64,000 bases of DNA. Source: Pseudoalteromonas rubra. Its GTDB lineage: Bacteria > Pseudomonadota > Gammaproteobacteria > Enterobacterales > Alteromonadaceae. Below the pieces are notes generated by a model. The model saw only the letters and a list, made by a program, of their open reading frames with translations, did no database searches and was not told where the DNA came from. Made by a program: the position numbers and the translations under genes. Shown piece after piece: positions 8,316 through 17,374 of this stretch. The stretch spans positions 91,027 through 155,026 of the forward strand of contig NZ_PNCJ01000055.1 of the NCBI RefSeq assembly GCF_005887115.1. The letters run 5' to 3'. Within the stretch, counting starts at the first letter, position 1; every line of letters begins with the position of its first letter.

Positions 8316-9515
8316 ATGTCATCTACCCATGTTCTGGTACTCAATTGTGGCAGCTCCAGCCTCAAATTCGCAATCATAGACCCAAACACCGCTCAGGAAC
8401 ACCTATCAGGACTTGCTGAACGCCTTGGCGAAAGCAACCCTCAGATCAAATACAAGCACCAAGGTCAAAAGCACACCGTCGCGCTTAATGCCGGTGAAGC
8501 CCACCAGATTGCCATCGACAAACTGGTGGAGCTGGTTAAATCCCTTGGCCTGGACAAAGAGCTGGTTGCAGTCGGTCACCGCGTCGTGCATGGGGGTGAA
8601 CACTTCACACAATCGGCCCTGATAGATGACACAGTGCACCAGGCTATTGTCAAGACCGCTGATCTGGCACCGTTGCACAATCCGGCCAACCTGCTGGGCA
8701 TAGACGCCGCCACAAAGGCCTTTAGTCACTTGCCTCAGGTCGCGGTATTCGATACAGCCTTCCATCAGAGCATGGCGCCTACAGCTTATCTCTATGCACT
8801 GCCCTACGAGCTGTACAAATCCCATGGGATCCGCCGTTATGGCTTCCATGGCACCAGTCACTATTTTGTATCGACTCAGGCCATCAAAGCATTAGGCCTA
8901 GAGCAAAAAAGTTCTCGCATTATTACCGCGCACTTGGGTAACGGCTGCTCTGTTTGTGCAATAAAAGATGGTAAATCCGTCGATACCAGTATGGGATTGA
9001 CACCATTAGAAGGCCTGATCATGGGCACTCGCAGCGGTGATATAGACCCAGGACTTTTCTCCTACCTGGTTAACCAGCTTGATTACAGCGTTGAACAGGT
9101 CGATACCTTACTTAACAAACAAAGTGGCCTGCTGGGGATCAGTGAATTGTCTAATGACTGCCGTACCATCGAGGAAGCTGCTGCAGACGGACATCCGCAG
9201 GCGACCCTGGCGTTGGACATGTTTTGTTATCGCCTGGCCAAACAAATTGCCAGTTTTGCGGTGCCACTGGGTGGCGTGGATGCGCTTGTATTTACCGGTG
9301 GGATTGGCGAAAACTCAGATGTTATCCGGGCGAAAGTGGTTGAACAACTTGGCTTTTTGGGTATGGAAATTGATAAGCAGGCAAACTTGGATGCGCGTTT
9401 TGGCAAACAAGGAGAAATTACACGCTCAGGTGCTACTACCAAGGCACTGGTGATCCCGACCAACGAAGAATGGGTCATCGCCCATGATGCAGCCCAACTG
9501 GCAAAGGAGCTTTAA
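8316..9515 (+). CDS. ackA: Acetate kinase
   Basis: A 399-residue ASKHA-fold kinase that converts acetyl phosphate and ADP to acetate and ATP. Motifs: LNCGSSSLKF at the N-terminus, HNPANLLGI, TAFHQSM, RRYGFHGTSH, TAHLGNGCS, MGTRSGDIDP and FTGGIGENS, all as in the family. An in-frame TTG lies seven codons upstream, but the ATG at 8316 gives the usual N-terminus. pta follows after 3 bases, forming the ackA-pta operon. Confidence 0.97.
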   Translation: MSSTHVLVLNCGSSSLKFAIIDPNTAQEHLSGLAERLGESNPQIKYKHQGQKHTVALNAGEAHQIAIDKLVELVKSLGLDKELVAVGHRVVHGGEHFTQSALIDDTVHQAIVKTADLAPLHNPANLLGIDAATKAFSHLPQVAVFDTAFHQSMAPTAYLYALPYELYKSHGIRRYGFHGTSHYFVSTQAIKALGLEQKSSRIITAHLGNGCSVCAIKDGKSVDTSMGLTPLEGLIMGTRSGDIDPGLFSYLVNQLDYSVEQVDTLLNKQSGLLGISELSNDCRTIEEAAADGHPQATLALDMFCYRLAKQIASFAVPLGGVDALVFTGGIGENSDVIRAKVVEQLGFLGMEIDKQANLDARFGKQGEITRSGATTKALVIPTNEEWVIAHDAAQLAKEL

Positions 9516-9518
9516 GCA

Positions 9519-11666
9519 ATGAGTCGTCGTATTATGCTGATCCCTATTTCAACCGGTGTTGGCCTAACATCCGTGTCCGTTGGCCTGGTGCGTGCGCTGG
9601 AGCAAAAAGCCGTTGCGGTTAATTTTTTCAAACCCATTGCACAGCCACGCAAAGAAGACACAGGTCCGGAAAAGTCTACCTTGATCGTGCAACAAGGCTC
9701 GTCAATTGCCCCGCCACAGCCATTTGAGCTGAGCTATGCCGAGCAAATGATAGGCGACGGCAAAGGCGACGATTTACTCGAAGAAATTGTCGAACGCTTT
9801 GAAAGCGCCATCAACCCTGGTGAAGTAGCCATTATCGAAGGTATGGTGCCAACACGTCGCCAACCTTATGCAGGTCGTGTCAACCGGGAAATCGCCCAGA
9901 CACTGGGGGCTGACATTGTGTTCGTGTTGACTCCGGGCAATGACAGCAATGACCAGCTCGAAGACCGCCTGGAAATTGCCGCAGGTAACTATGGAGGTGT
10001 TGACCATGCTCGCGTATTAGGCTGTATCTTCAATAAAGTAAACGCACCACTTGATGAAGATGGCCGTGCACGTGCCGATCTGGTAGATCAGCACGAACCG
10101 GAACAACTTGAAAACGAGCTTAACAGGCTGGCCTCTTTGCCTGTCTTCCGTAAACATCCTTTCATGTTACTAGGCGCTATCCCGTGGGATTTTGATCTGG
10201 TCGCCCCCCGCGTGATTGACTTGAGTAACTATCTGGGCGCGGAAGTGATCAACGCCGGAGACATGGCGCACCGCCGTTTAAGACGCGTCACTTTTTGTGC
10301 CAGAACGGTCTCTAATATTCTTAACCACTTTACACCAGGCGCCCTGTTGGTTACGCCAGGTGATCGCTCAGATATTCTGGTTGCAGGTTGTTTAAGCGCT
10401 ATGAACGGTACAAAGCTGGGTGCCATCTTACTCACTGGCGGATTCAAACCTGAGGCCAAGATCATGGAACTGTGCGAGCAAGCCATGGCAACGGGCCTGC
10501 CAATCCTGGCTACCACAGCAGATACCTGGCGTACCTCATTGTTATTGCACAACTTCAACATGGAAGTCCCTGCTGATGATGAGCAGCGTATCGACAAAGT
10601 GAAGCAGCACAATGCAGATCACATTGATGCCGACTGGCTAGACTCACTGGCTCAGGGCGTGGCCAGAACCCGAAAATTATCGCCTCCGGCATTTCGCTTC
10701 TTGTTGACTGATTCAGCACGTAAAGCGAATAAAACCATCGTACTGCCAGAGGGCAACGAGCCTCGGACTATTAAAGCCGCTGCTATCTGTGGTGAACGGG
10801 GCATTGCGAAAACAGTTCTGCTCGGTGAAAGAGAAGAAATCGAACGTATCGCCGCGCAACAAGGGGTGGAACTCAATGATAATGTGACCATTCTCGACCC
10901 CAATGAAGAGGTTGAAAAGTACATTGCCCCTATGGTTGAGCTACGCAAAAACAAGGGCCTGACCGAAGTTGTAGCAGCAGAGCAATTACAAGACAATGTG
11001 GTGCTCGGTACCATGATGTTGGCAGAAGACAAAGTGGACGGTTTGGTATCGGGTGCGGTCAACACCACCGCCAATACCATTCGCCCACCACTTCAGCTGA
11101 TCAAAACGGCGCCGGATTCCTCTTTGGTCAGTTCAGTATTCTTTATGCTGCTACCCGATCAGGTGCTGGTTTATGGTGACTGTGCCATTAACCCAGATCC
11201 TACCGCTGAGCAGTTGGCTGACATTGCCATTCAGTCTGCTGAGTCTGCTGCCGCCTTTGGCATTGAGCCTAAAGTGGCAATGATCAGCTACAGTACCGGT
11301 ACATCCGGTCAGGGAGCAGATGTAGACAAAGTGCGTGAAGCAACGCGCATTGCACAGGAAAAGCGCCCGGACCTAGACATTGACGGACCGCTGCAGTACG
11401 ACGCAGCCATAATGGAAAATGTCGCGCGTAAGAAAGCGCCAAACAGTAAAGTGGCAGGTAAAGCGACGGTATTTGTATTTCCGGACCTCAATACCGGCAA
11501 CACCACTTACAAAGCGGTTCAGCGAAGTGCCGATCTGATCAGTATCGGTCCCATGCTACAAGGTATGCGCAAGCCCGTTAACGACCTTAGCCGCGGTGCG
11601 CTGGTTGATGATATTGTTTACACGATTGCTCTGACCGCTATTCAGGCGGGACAAAACGACCAGTAA
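9519..11666 (+). CDS. pta: Phosphate acetyltransferase (long form)
   Basis: A 715-residue, long-type Pta that makes acetyl phosphate from acetyl-CoA. The N-terminal P-loop-like domain (RRIMLIPISTGVGLTSVSVG) and the central DRTGG domain precede the catalytic PTA_PTB domain (about residues 385-710), with LPEGNEPRT near its start and SYSTGTSGQG and PDLNTGN segments in it. Length equals that of E. coli Pta. AAGGAG precedes the ATG, which is 3 bases after ackA. Together the two enzymes handle acetate overflow and recovery and set the acetyl phosphate level. Confidence 0.97.
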   Translation: MSRRIMLIPISTGVGLTSVSVGLVRALEQKAVAVNFFKPIAQPRKEDTGPEKSTLIVQQGSSIAPPQPFELSYAEQMIGDGKGDDLLEEIVERFESAINPGEVAIIEGMVPTRRQPYAGRVNREIAQTLGADIVFVLTPGNDSNDQLEDRLEIAAGNYGGVDHARVLGCIFNKVNAPLDEDGRARADLVDQHEPEQLENELNRLASLPVFRKHPFMLLGAIPWDFDLVAPRVIDLSNYLGAEVINAGDMAHRRLRRVTFCARTVSNILNHFTPGALLVTPGDRSDILVAGCLSAMNGTKLGAILLTGGFKPEAKIMELCEQAMATGLPILATTADTWRTSLLLHNFNMEVPADDEQRIDKVKQHNADHIDADWLDSLAQGVARTRKLSPPAFRFLLTDSARKANKTIVLPEGNEPRTIKAAAICGERGIAKTVLLGEREEIERIAAQQGVELNDNVTILDPNEEVEKYIAPMVELRKNKGLTEVVAAEQLQDNVVLGTMMLAEDKVDGLVSGAVNTTANTIRPPLQLIKTAPDSSLVSSVFFMLLPDQVLVYGDCAINPDPTAEQLADIAIQSAESAAAFGIEPKVAMISYSTGTSGQGADVDKVREATRIAQEKRPDLDIDGPLQYDAAIMENVARKKAPNSKVAGKATVFVFPDLNTGNTTYKAVQRSADLISIGPMLQGMRKPVNDLSRGALVDDIVYTIALTAIQAGQNDQ

Positions 11667-11812
11667 CATATCAACCTGATTTGTCACCTAATTCGGGATG
11701 CGCATATGCTTCCCGAATTACACCTTGGCAAGGTGTGCAGTCAACGGAAAAAGGTTTCTTTTGGCCATGCTTGGCTATACTATGAAGGAGTCACAGGTGT
11801 CAGGACTCGGAT

Positions 11813-12193
11813 ATGTCGAAGCAAACATTGCAGGTATTGCCACACAATTTTACCATCCATAGTCTGGATAGTGAGCAGGCTGTGCCCGCAGAAGTGATGT
11901 CCGCTGAGATATTCTTTATTGCAAAAACCTCCGAAGAACTGTCTATTGTTTGTCCAAGTACGCTCCAGTTTGACAGTTTTGCTACTGAACCAAATTGGCG
12001 TGCACTGGAAGTGATTGGACCGCTGGGCTTTTCTTTAACCGGTATCATGGCTAATATTTCGGGCGTTTTGGCCAGTGCTAACGTCTCTATTTTTTCAATT
12101 TCTACCTACGACACAGATTATATTCTGGTCAAAGAAGCACAACTCCCTGATGCCATTAAAGCACTCAAAAAAGACGGATACCTGTTTGTCTGA
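11813..12193 (+). CDS. ACT domain protein (COG3603-like)
   Basis: A 126-residue protein. The C-terminal half is an ACT-like fold: WRALEVIGPLGFSLTGIMANISG, then VLASANVSIFSISTYDTDYILV, the usual pattern of a ligand-binding ACT domain of the CASTOR/COG3603 type. Known: ACT domains bind amino acids and regulate enzymes or transcription; no target is known for stand-alone members. It opens a tightly packed operon: its stop overlaps the next start by 1 base (TGATG). An amino-acid-sensing role in relation to dapE is possible but only inferred. Confidence 0.8.
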   Translation: MSKQTLQVLPHNFTIHSLDSEQAVPAEVMSAEIFFIAKTSEELSIVCPSTLQFDSFATEPNWRALEVIGPLGFSLTGIMANISGVLASANVSIFSISTYDTDYILVKEAQLPDAIKALKKDGYLFV

Positions 12194-12699
12194 TGCATTT
12201 ATCACAGCAGATTAATTACGCGCCGATTGCGCAAATTGCCAACCCTATCATGCACATTGCCAGTCCCTTTACCGGCAAAGTACACCCGCTTAGCCATCAT
12301 CCTGAGCCTTTATTTGCAAGCGGTATGCTAGGTCCTGGCGTATGTGTCAAGCTCAATGCGGCGATGATGTTAGCTCCCTGCCCAGCCAAGGTTGAAAAAA
12401 TCAGCCAACAGGGGTGTGAGTTTGTACTCAGGACAAAAACTGGTTTGCTGATACTGCTGCACCTGTTGCTCCCAACAGAATATCGAAAAACAGAGCACCT
12501 TATTCAACACAGCTATGGTAAAAAGAAGGTCGCGATGGGCGATATATTGTGTTACTTCGATGTACCGAGCGACATCGACATTCTGGGCACCTTAGTACTG
12601 CTCAATGCAGACAAGCTTGGACCATGTTATTATCCTTTAAATCAAGTCACTGCGGGAAAAGACCCGCTTATCACATTAGCCAGGGCATGTAATTTATGA
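12193..12699 (+). CDS. EIIA-Glc-like protein with non-canonical active site
   Basis: A 168-residue protein with the PTS EIIA glucose-type fold: IASPFTGKVHPL and FASGMLGPGVCVKL match the first strands of Crr. The phosphoryl-accepting His is present (H90 in LILLHLLLP, same number as E. coli His90), but the partner His75 is replaced by Cys75 (QGCEF), and the HFGIDTV signature has become HLLLPTE. Known: His75 helps phosphoryl transfer in E. coli. Inference: a regulatory or divergent EIIA rather than a sugar-transport component; no EIIB or EIIC is encoded nearby. It overlaps both neighbours in the operon by 1 and 4 bases. Confidence 0.8.
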   Translation: MHLSQQINYAPIAQIANPIMHIASPFTGKVHPLSHHPEPLFASGMLGPGVCVKLNAAMMLAPCPAKVEKISQQGCEFVLRTKTGLLILLHLLLPTEYRKTEHLIQHSYGKKKVAMGDILCYFDVPSDIDILGTLVLLNADKLGPCYYPLNQVTAGKDPLITLARACNL

Positions 12700-13046
12700 C
12701 CACGATTATGTACGGTATCAGCAACTGCGATACCATTAAAAAAGCCAAAAAATTCCTTGAACAAAACGACATCAGTTATACCTTTCACGATTATCGCAAA
12801 GATGGACTGGACGCGCAGATGCTGGCTGAGTTTATTGACGCATTGGGCTGGGAAAATGTACTCAATAAACGGGGCACCACTTACCGGGCTCTGAGTGATG
12901 AGGACAAGCAAAACCTTGACGCAGACAGTGCGCAAAAGCACATGTTAGCTGCACCTGCAATGATTAAGCGCCCGATTTTACTGCACGCTGGCCAGTATCA
13001 CCTGGGCTTTAAGGCACCGCAATATCAGGACATATTCTCGCTATGA
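12696..13046 (+). CDS. yffB: ArsC/Spx-family reductase YffB
   Basis: A 116-residue thioredoxin-fold protein with the single N-terminal cysteine C11 in GISNCDTIKKAKKFL, and the later LGWENVLNKRGTTYR and IKRPIL segments of the ArsC/Spx/YffB family. YffB proteins are glutathione-linked thiol reductases of unclear substrate; an arsenate role is not implied. The gene overlaps dapE by 4 bases, and the yffB-dapE order is the same as in E. coli. Confidence 0.9.
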   Translation: MTTIMYGISNCDTIKKAKKFLEQNDISYTFHDYRKDGLDAQMLAEFIDALGWENVLNKRGTTYRALSDEDKQNLDADSAQKHMLAAPAMIKRPILLHAGQYHLGFKAPQYQDIFSL

Positions 13047-14182
13047 GTGAGACACACAGTGAGGTAGTTGCGCTGGCAAGAGCGCTCATCCAGCGCCCTT
13101 CGGTGACACCTGAAGACGCCGGATGTCAGGCCATGATCAACGCGCGTCTGAGTGCGCTGGGGTTTGACGTTGAAGAGCACTTCTTTGTTGACACCCTCAA
13201 CACCTGGGCACGCAAAGGCAGTGAGGGCCCACATTTTTGCTTTGCCGGTCACACCGATGTTGTGCCCGTCGGCAACGAGCGAGACTGGCGTTATCCACCA
13301 TTTTCAGGTGAGATACACGACGGCATGTTGCATGGCCGCGGTGCAGCCGACATGAAAGGTTCACTGGCTGCAATGGTGGTGGCCACTGAGCGTTTTGTCG
13401 CGCGATTTCCGCAACACAAAGGATCGATCAGTTTTTTGATCACCTCAGATGAGGAAGGTCCATTTATTAATGGCACCACTAAAGTAGTTGATTTACTTGA
13501 AGCCAGGAATGAAAAAATAGACATGTGTCTGGTTGGCGAGCCTTCATCACGGGACATTCTGGGAGATGTGGTTAAAAACGGACGCCGAGGCTCGCTGACT
13601 GGGCACCTGACCATCAAGGGCGTGCAAGGTCATGTGGCCTACCCTCACCTTGCCAAAAACCCAATCCACCTGGCTACACCGGCACTGACTGAGCTCAGCA
13701 CAATACAATGGGACCAGGGCAACGCGTTTTTCCCGGCCACCAGCTTTCAGATCTCAAATATCCATGGCGGGACCGGTGCTGGTAATGTGATCCCAGGCAG
13801 CCTGGATGTCCAGTTTAACTTTCGCTTTAGTACCGAAGTAACCGCTGAACAACTCAAAGTTCGAGTCTGCGAGATACTCGACAAATATGAACTCGACTAC
13901 GACTTGCACTGGACACTCAACGGCCTGCCATTTTTAACCGAGCCCGGGCCTTTGTTGAATGTCACCCTGGATGCTATCAAAGCGGTAACCGGCATTGATG
14001 CCAGCCCGGAGACAACCGGAGGTACCTCTGATGGGCGGTTTATTGCCCAAACTGGCTGTAAGGTGATCGAACTGGGGCCGGTGAATGCCACTATCCACCA
14101 GGTAAATGAATGCGTAAGCACAGAGTCACTCGACCAGCTTGCTGAAATCTACGAACTGATTTTGGAAAAACTGCTTACATGA
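13043..14182 (+). CDS. dapE: Succinyl-diaminopimelate desuccinylase
   Basis: A 379-residue M20-family zinc hydrolase that removes succinate from N-succinyl-LL-diaminopimelate, the step that yields LL-DAP for lysine and peptidoglycan. Metal ligands and catalytic residues are visible in FAGHTDVVP, GRGAADMKGS and SDEEGPFINGT, and late in GGTSDGRF and GPVNATIHQVNE. Length is standard. It overlaps yffB and the following M15 peptidase gene by 4 bases each. Confidence 0.96.
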   Translation: MSETHSEVVALARALIQRPSVTPEDAGCQAMINARLSALGFDVEEHFFVDTLNTWARKGSEGPHFCFAGHTDVVPVGNERDWRYPPFSGEIHDGMLHGRGAADMKGSLAAMVVATERFVARFPQHKGSISFLITSDEEGPFINGTTKVVDLLEARNEKIDMCLVGEPSSRDILGDVVKNGRRGSLTGHLTIKGVQGHVAYPHLAKNPIHLATPALTELSTIQWDQGNAFFPATSFQISNIHGGTGAGNVIPGSLDVQFNFRFSTEVTAEQLKVRVCEILDKYELDYDLHWTLNGLPFLTEPGPLLNVTLDAIKAVTGIDASPETTGGTSDGRFIAQTGCKVIELGPVNATIHQVNECVSTESLDQLAEIYELILEKLLT

Positions 14183-14859
14183 GTCAACTCAGCACACTTG
14201 CATCCCAGGCCAGTGGCCTCTGTGACAGCCATTTAGCCCCGTTTGCGGGCTATGCTGTTCACGGCGCCATCCACCGTGATCTCAGTGCGCTGAGTGAGGC
14301 AGCCAGGCGGGCCGGATTTAGCTTCAGCATTGCCTCGGCCCATCGTGACTTTCATCGTCAGTGCCTGATTTGGAATAACAAGTTTCAGGGTGTGCGCCCG
14401 GTGTTAAACGCCCGGAATGAAGCTATCGACTTATCTGTGTTGACACCAGAGGGCTGTGTGCACGCGATTATGCTCTACTCAGCCCTGCCCGGTGCCAGCC
14501 GCCATCACTTTGGTACCGACTTGGATGTTTATGCCCGTAACTGCTTGCCAGATGGACAGCATCTGCAGCTGGAGCCCTGGGAGTATGAAAAAAGCGGACC
14601 TTTCGCCGAATTTAATGACTGGCTGAGCGAACACCTGGCTGAATTTGGTTTCTTTAGGCCCTATCAGCGTTATCAGGGTGGTGTTGCTGCCGAGCCGTGG
14701 CATATCAGTCACCGACTGAGCGCTAAGGGTATGATGGAGGCACTAAGTGTAGAGACATTAGCAACAGTGCTACGCAGTCACGACGTTGCAGCGAAACACA
14801 CTATTTTGGCAATGTTGCCGACGCTATACACGCAATATATCGACAACATTTGTGAGTAA
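14179..14859 (+). CDS. M15 family (VanY/LAS-type) D-Ala-D-Ala carboxypeptidase-like protein
   Basis: A 226-residue LAS-type zinc peptidase. The motif SxHxxGxxxD is present as SRHHFGTDLD (ligands H109 and D116), and EPWHISH supplies the catalytic E172 and ligand H175. Known: such enzymes trim peptidoglycan peptides, often at D-Ala or related bonds. No signal peptide is visible, so a cytoplasmic role (for example recycling of cell-wall peptides) is possible. It is the last gene of the ACT-EIIA-yffB-dapE-M15 operon; linkage to dapE suits a cell-wall precursor function. Confidence 0.85.
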   Translation: MSQLSTLASQASGLCDSHLAPFAGYAVHGAIHRDLSALSEAARRAGFSFSIASAHRDFHRQCLIWNNKFQGVRPVLNARNEAIDLSVLTPEGCVHAIMLYSALPGASRHHFGTDLDVYARNCLPDGQHLQLEPWEYEKSGPFAEFNDWLSEHLAEFGFFRPYQRYQGGVAAEPWHISHRLSAKGMMEALSVETLATVLRSHDVAAKHTILAMLPTLYTQYIDNICE

Positions 14860-14861
14860 GT

Positions 14862-14886
14862 CAGCAATAGGGGCTCCCTATTGCTG
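14862..14886. terminator. Hairpin between the dapE operon and alaA
   Basis: A perfect 11-bp stem (CAGCAATAGGG / CCCTATTGCTG) with loop GCT lies between the convergent M15 and alaA genes and overlaps the alaA stop. There is no good T run, so termination is likely but not certain. Confidence 0.6.
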
Positions 14887-16095
14887 TCTGTAATGTTCGA
14901 AAAAGCGCTGCATCCTGGCCATAGCGGGTTCCAGTTCATCCATATGGGGTAAAAATACCAGTCGGAAATGGTCTGGCTGAGGCCAGTTAAACGCCCTGCC
15001 ATGCACCAGCAGTATTTTCTCTTCACGCAACAAGTCCAGCATCATACGCTCATCGTTTTTTACATTGAAATGTTGCGTGTCTATTTTGGCAAATGCGTAC
15101 AATGCCCCCATAGGTTTTACACAAGATACACCCTGAATATCGTTCAGTCCCTGCCATGCAATCTGACGTTGCTCATATAAGCGCCCACCTGACTCAACTA
15201 GAGCGTCGATAGACTGCACGCCACCCAATGCCTGCTGGATAGCAAACTGTGCCGGAACGTTAGCGCATAAGCGCATAGATGCCAGCATGTTCAGGCCATC
15301 TATAAGATCTTTCATTGCCGACACTTTACCGCTGAGTACCATCCAACCCATGCGCAAACCAGCTGCGCGATACGTCTTGGCAAGTCCATTAAAGGTGATC
15401 ACAGGTAAATCATCACACAAAGATGCAATTGACCAGTGTACGGCTCCGTCGTAGAGGATCTTTTCATAGATTTCATCGCTGAGCAGTAGCAGGTTGTGCT
15501 CTCTGGCAATATCAATCAGCCCCTCCAGCAACGCTTTGCTATACACGGCCCCCGTTGGATTATTAGGATTGATTAAGACAAGAGCCCGTGTTTTTGGCGT
15601 AATTTTGGCGCGTATATCGGCCAAGTCAGGAAACCAATCGGCTGCTTCATCACATAAGTAGTGAACAGGCTTGCCGCCTGACAACTTAACAGATGCCGTC
15701 CATAACGGGTAATCAGGAGCCGGTATCAGTACCTCGTCACCATCGTTCAACAGTGCCTGAGTCACCATCTGGATGAGTTCACTCACTCCATTGCCTATAA
15801 ATATGTTGTCTACGCTTATGTTCGGTAAGCTTTTCTGCTGGTAGTGTTGATAAACAGCAACTCGGGCAGAATATAGCCCTTTCGAGTCACAGTACCCCTG
15901 CGCATCTGACAGGTTACGAATGATGTCACGATGCATATCTTCAGGCATATCGAAACCAAAGGCAGCCGGATTGCCGATATTCAATTTAAGGACTTTGGTG
16001 CCCTCGTCTTCCATTTTCTTCGCCTGAGACAATACAGGCCCGCGAATGTCGTAACATACCCCATTGAGTTTGCTGCTTTTAGTAATTTTTATCAT
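14878..16095 (-). CDS. alaA: Alanine transaminase AlaA
   Basis: A 405-residue PLP-dependent fold-type I aminotransferase that makes alanine from pyruvate and glutamate. The PLP lysine is K240 in FNGLAKTYRAAG, the same number as in E. coli AlaA. Other motifs: LNIGNPAAFGF, the PDYPLW segment, INPNNPTG and LLSDEIYEK. Length is exactly that of E. coli AlaA. A GGGGAG ribosome binding site precedes the ATG. It is transcribed toward the dapE operon. Confidence 0.94.
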   Translation of the reverse strand: MIKITKSSKLNGVCYDIRGPVLSQAKKMEDEGTKVLKLNIGNPAAFGFDMPEDMHRDIIRNLSDAQGYCDSKGLYSARVAVYQHYQQKSLPNISVDNIFIGNGVSELIQMVTQALLNDGDEVLIPAPDYPLWTASVKLSGGKPVHYLCDEAADWFPDLADIRAKITPKTRALVLINPNNPTGAVYSKALLEGLIDIAREHNLLLLSDEIYEKILYDGAVHWSIASLCDDLPVITFNGLAKTYRAAGLRMGWMVLSGKVSAMKDLIDGLNMLASMRLCANVPAQFAIQQALGGVQSIDALVESGGRLYEQRQIAWQGLNDIQGVSCVKPMGALYAFAKIDTQHFNVKNDERMMLDLLREEKILLVHGRAFNWPQPDHFRLVFLPHMDELEPAMARMQRFFEHYRQQ

Positions 16096-16239
16096 TATTT
16101 CTCCCCATTCAGGCTACTAGAATAGCGCCCCGTAGACAGGAAGAAAAGTACATTCAGCGGAGAGTTTTAAAAGAAGAGTAAGAACACCTACAGCCCTATC
16201 TTGAAGACCGTTAATAAGGAAAAAATATCAACCACAAAG

Positions 16240-16263
16240 CAGCTCAATTTCGCCATTGAGCTG
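16240..16263 (-). terminator. Hairpin after the Hpt gene
   Basis: A 9-bp stem (CAGCTCAAT / ATTGAGCTG) with a 6-base loop lies about 30 bases after the Hpt stop. It is followed by a weak CTTTG on the minus strand, so it is a probable but weak terminator. Confidence 0.55.
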
Positions 16264-16293
16264 TCAGTTTTGGTATGTAGACATCTGCTATGC

Positions 16294-16638
16294 TTATGCG
16301 TTGGCCATCAACCATTGTTGCAGCTTGGTAGTAGAGCCAATCACCTGCTGTGACAAGCTACCAAGTGCCTCTTTGGCTGAGTCCACATCGCCTTGCAAAA
16401 GCAGCATTTCTACCTCGCGGGCACTATCAGACAAGCTCATTGCCCCAAACTGCGCAGCGTTGGATTTTAAGCTATGTGCATTGCGCGTAGCAGCTTCAAT
16501 ATCAACAGGTAACGCCTCTCTGACTTCGCGCTCTAAACGCTCAAATTCACTGATGCAAAACACTAAAGTATCTGAAAATTGCTCACCTAACAGGGACTGC
16601 ATCGTATCCAGGCAAGCTTCATCTATTATTACATTCAT
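16294..16638 (-). CDS. Stand-alone Hpt (histidine phosphotransfer) protein
   Basis: A 114-residue all-helical protein with the Hpt signature AHSLKSNAAQFGA; H55 is the expected phosphorylation site. Known: Hpt proteins pass phosphoryl groups between hybrid kinases and response regulators. No hybrid kinase is encoded next to it. The other two-component genes in the window are more than 9 kb away, so the partner is unknown. An AAGGA ribosome binding site precedes the ATG. Likely monocistronic and cytoplasmic. Confidence 0.9.
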   Translation of the reverse strand: MNVIIDEACLDTMQSLLGEQFSDTLVFCISEFERLEREVREALPVDIEAATRNAHSLKSNAAQFGAMSLSDSAREVEMLLLQGDVDSAKEALGSLSQQVIGSTTKLQQWLMANA

Positions 16639-16765
16639 ATTAGTCCTTTCACTATCTGGCTAACAAACCCACCAACAGCCTCTCTTAAGGTTAATGCTAG
16701 CTAAGAGGGCCCTAAACTGCAAACTATGATATGATCTACCGCAGAAAAAACAGTAAAATAATGCG

Positions 16766-17374
16766 ATGAAACGAACACTTTGCAATCACTGCCACTTCCC
16801 TGAGCAGACCTGCGTCTGCAAATTCCTTGGCCAGCCTGTCAAAAATCACTGTAAGATACTGGTGTTACAACACCCCAGTGAAGTCAAAGTCACTAAGAAT
16901 ACGGTTCGCCTATTATCATTGCAGCTTAGTAACCTTGAGGTCGTCATTGGTGAATCTGAAACCGATTTCGCACATGTGCGTCAGCAGCTTCACTCAAGCC
17001 AATGCGCATTGCTTTACCCTTCCGAAAGTGCCAAAGCACTGTCAGCGCCTGCGGGCAAAGAAACTCTACCAGCCATAGAAACCTTAGTGGTTTTAGATGG
17101 CACATGGAAAAAAGTCCACAAAATGCTGATGCTCAACCCCTGGTTGATGAGCCTTCCCCATGTCTCATTCGCAGAGTTGCCAAAAAATCAATATCATATT
17201 CGCAAAGCCGAACAAGCATTTAGTCTGTCAACACTTGAGGCGACAGCCCATTTTTTGCACCTGTATGAAGCAATTTCACCAGAACCTTTATATCGTGCTT
17301 TGGCTGGGATGATAGAACAACAAACCCGGCTCATGCCAGATCATGTTAAACAACGGTATTTGCGTGACGAATAA
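16766..17374 (+). CDS. tapT: DTW-domain tRNA-uridine aminocarboxypropyltransferase TapT
   Basis: A 202-residue DTW-domain protein. An N-terminal Cys cluster (CNHCHFPEQTCVC) is followed by the signature VLDGTWKKVHKM, as in E. coli YfiP/TapT. Known: TapT makes acp3U47 in the tRNA variable loop from S-adenosylmethionine. The late segment LSTLEATAHFLHL is also typical. The length is slightly short of E. coli TapT. The next gene begins inside or just after its 3' end. Confidence 0.9.
   Translation: MKRTLCNHCHFPEQTCVCKFLGQPVKNHCKILVLQHPSEVKVTKNTVRLLSLQLSNLEVVIGESETDFAHVRQQLHSSQCALLYPSESAKALSAPAGKETLPAIETLVVLDGTWKKVHKMLMLNPWLMSLPHVSFAELPKNQYHIRKAEQAFSLSTLEATAHFLHLYEAISPEPLYRALAGMIEQQTRLMPDHVKQRYLRDE

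Noticed and set aside
12696..13046. Arsenate reductase function
   Set aside because: The sequence fits YffB beside dapE, not an arsenic resistance gene, and no ars genes are near.
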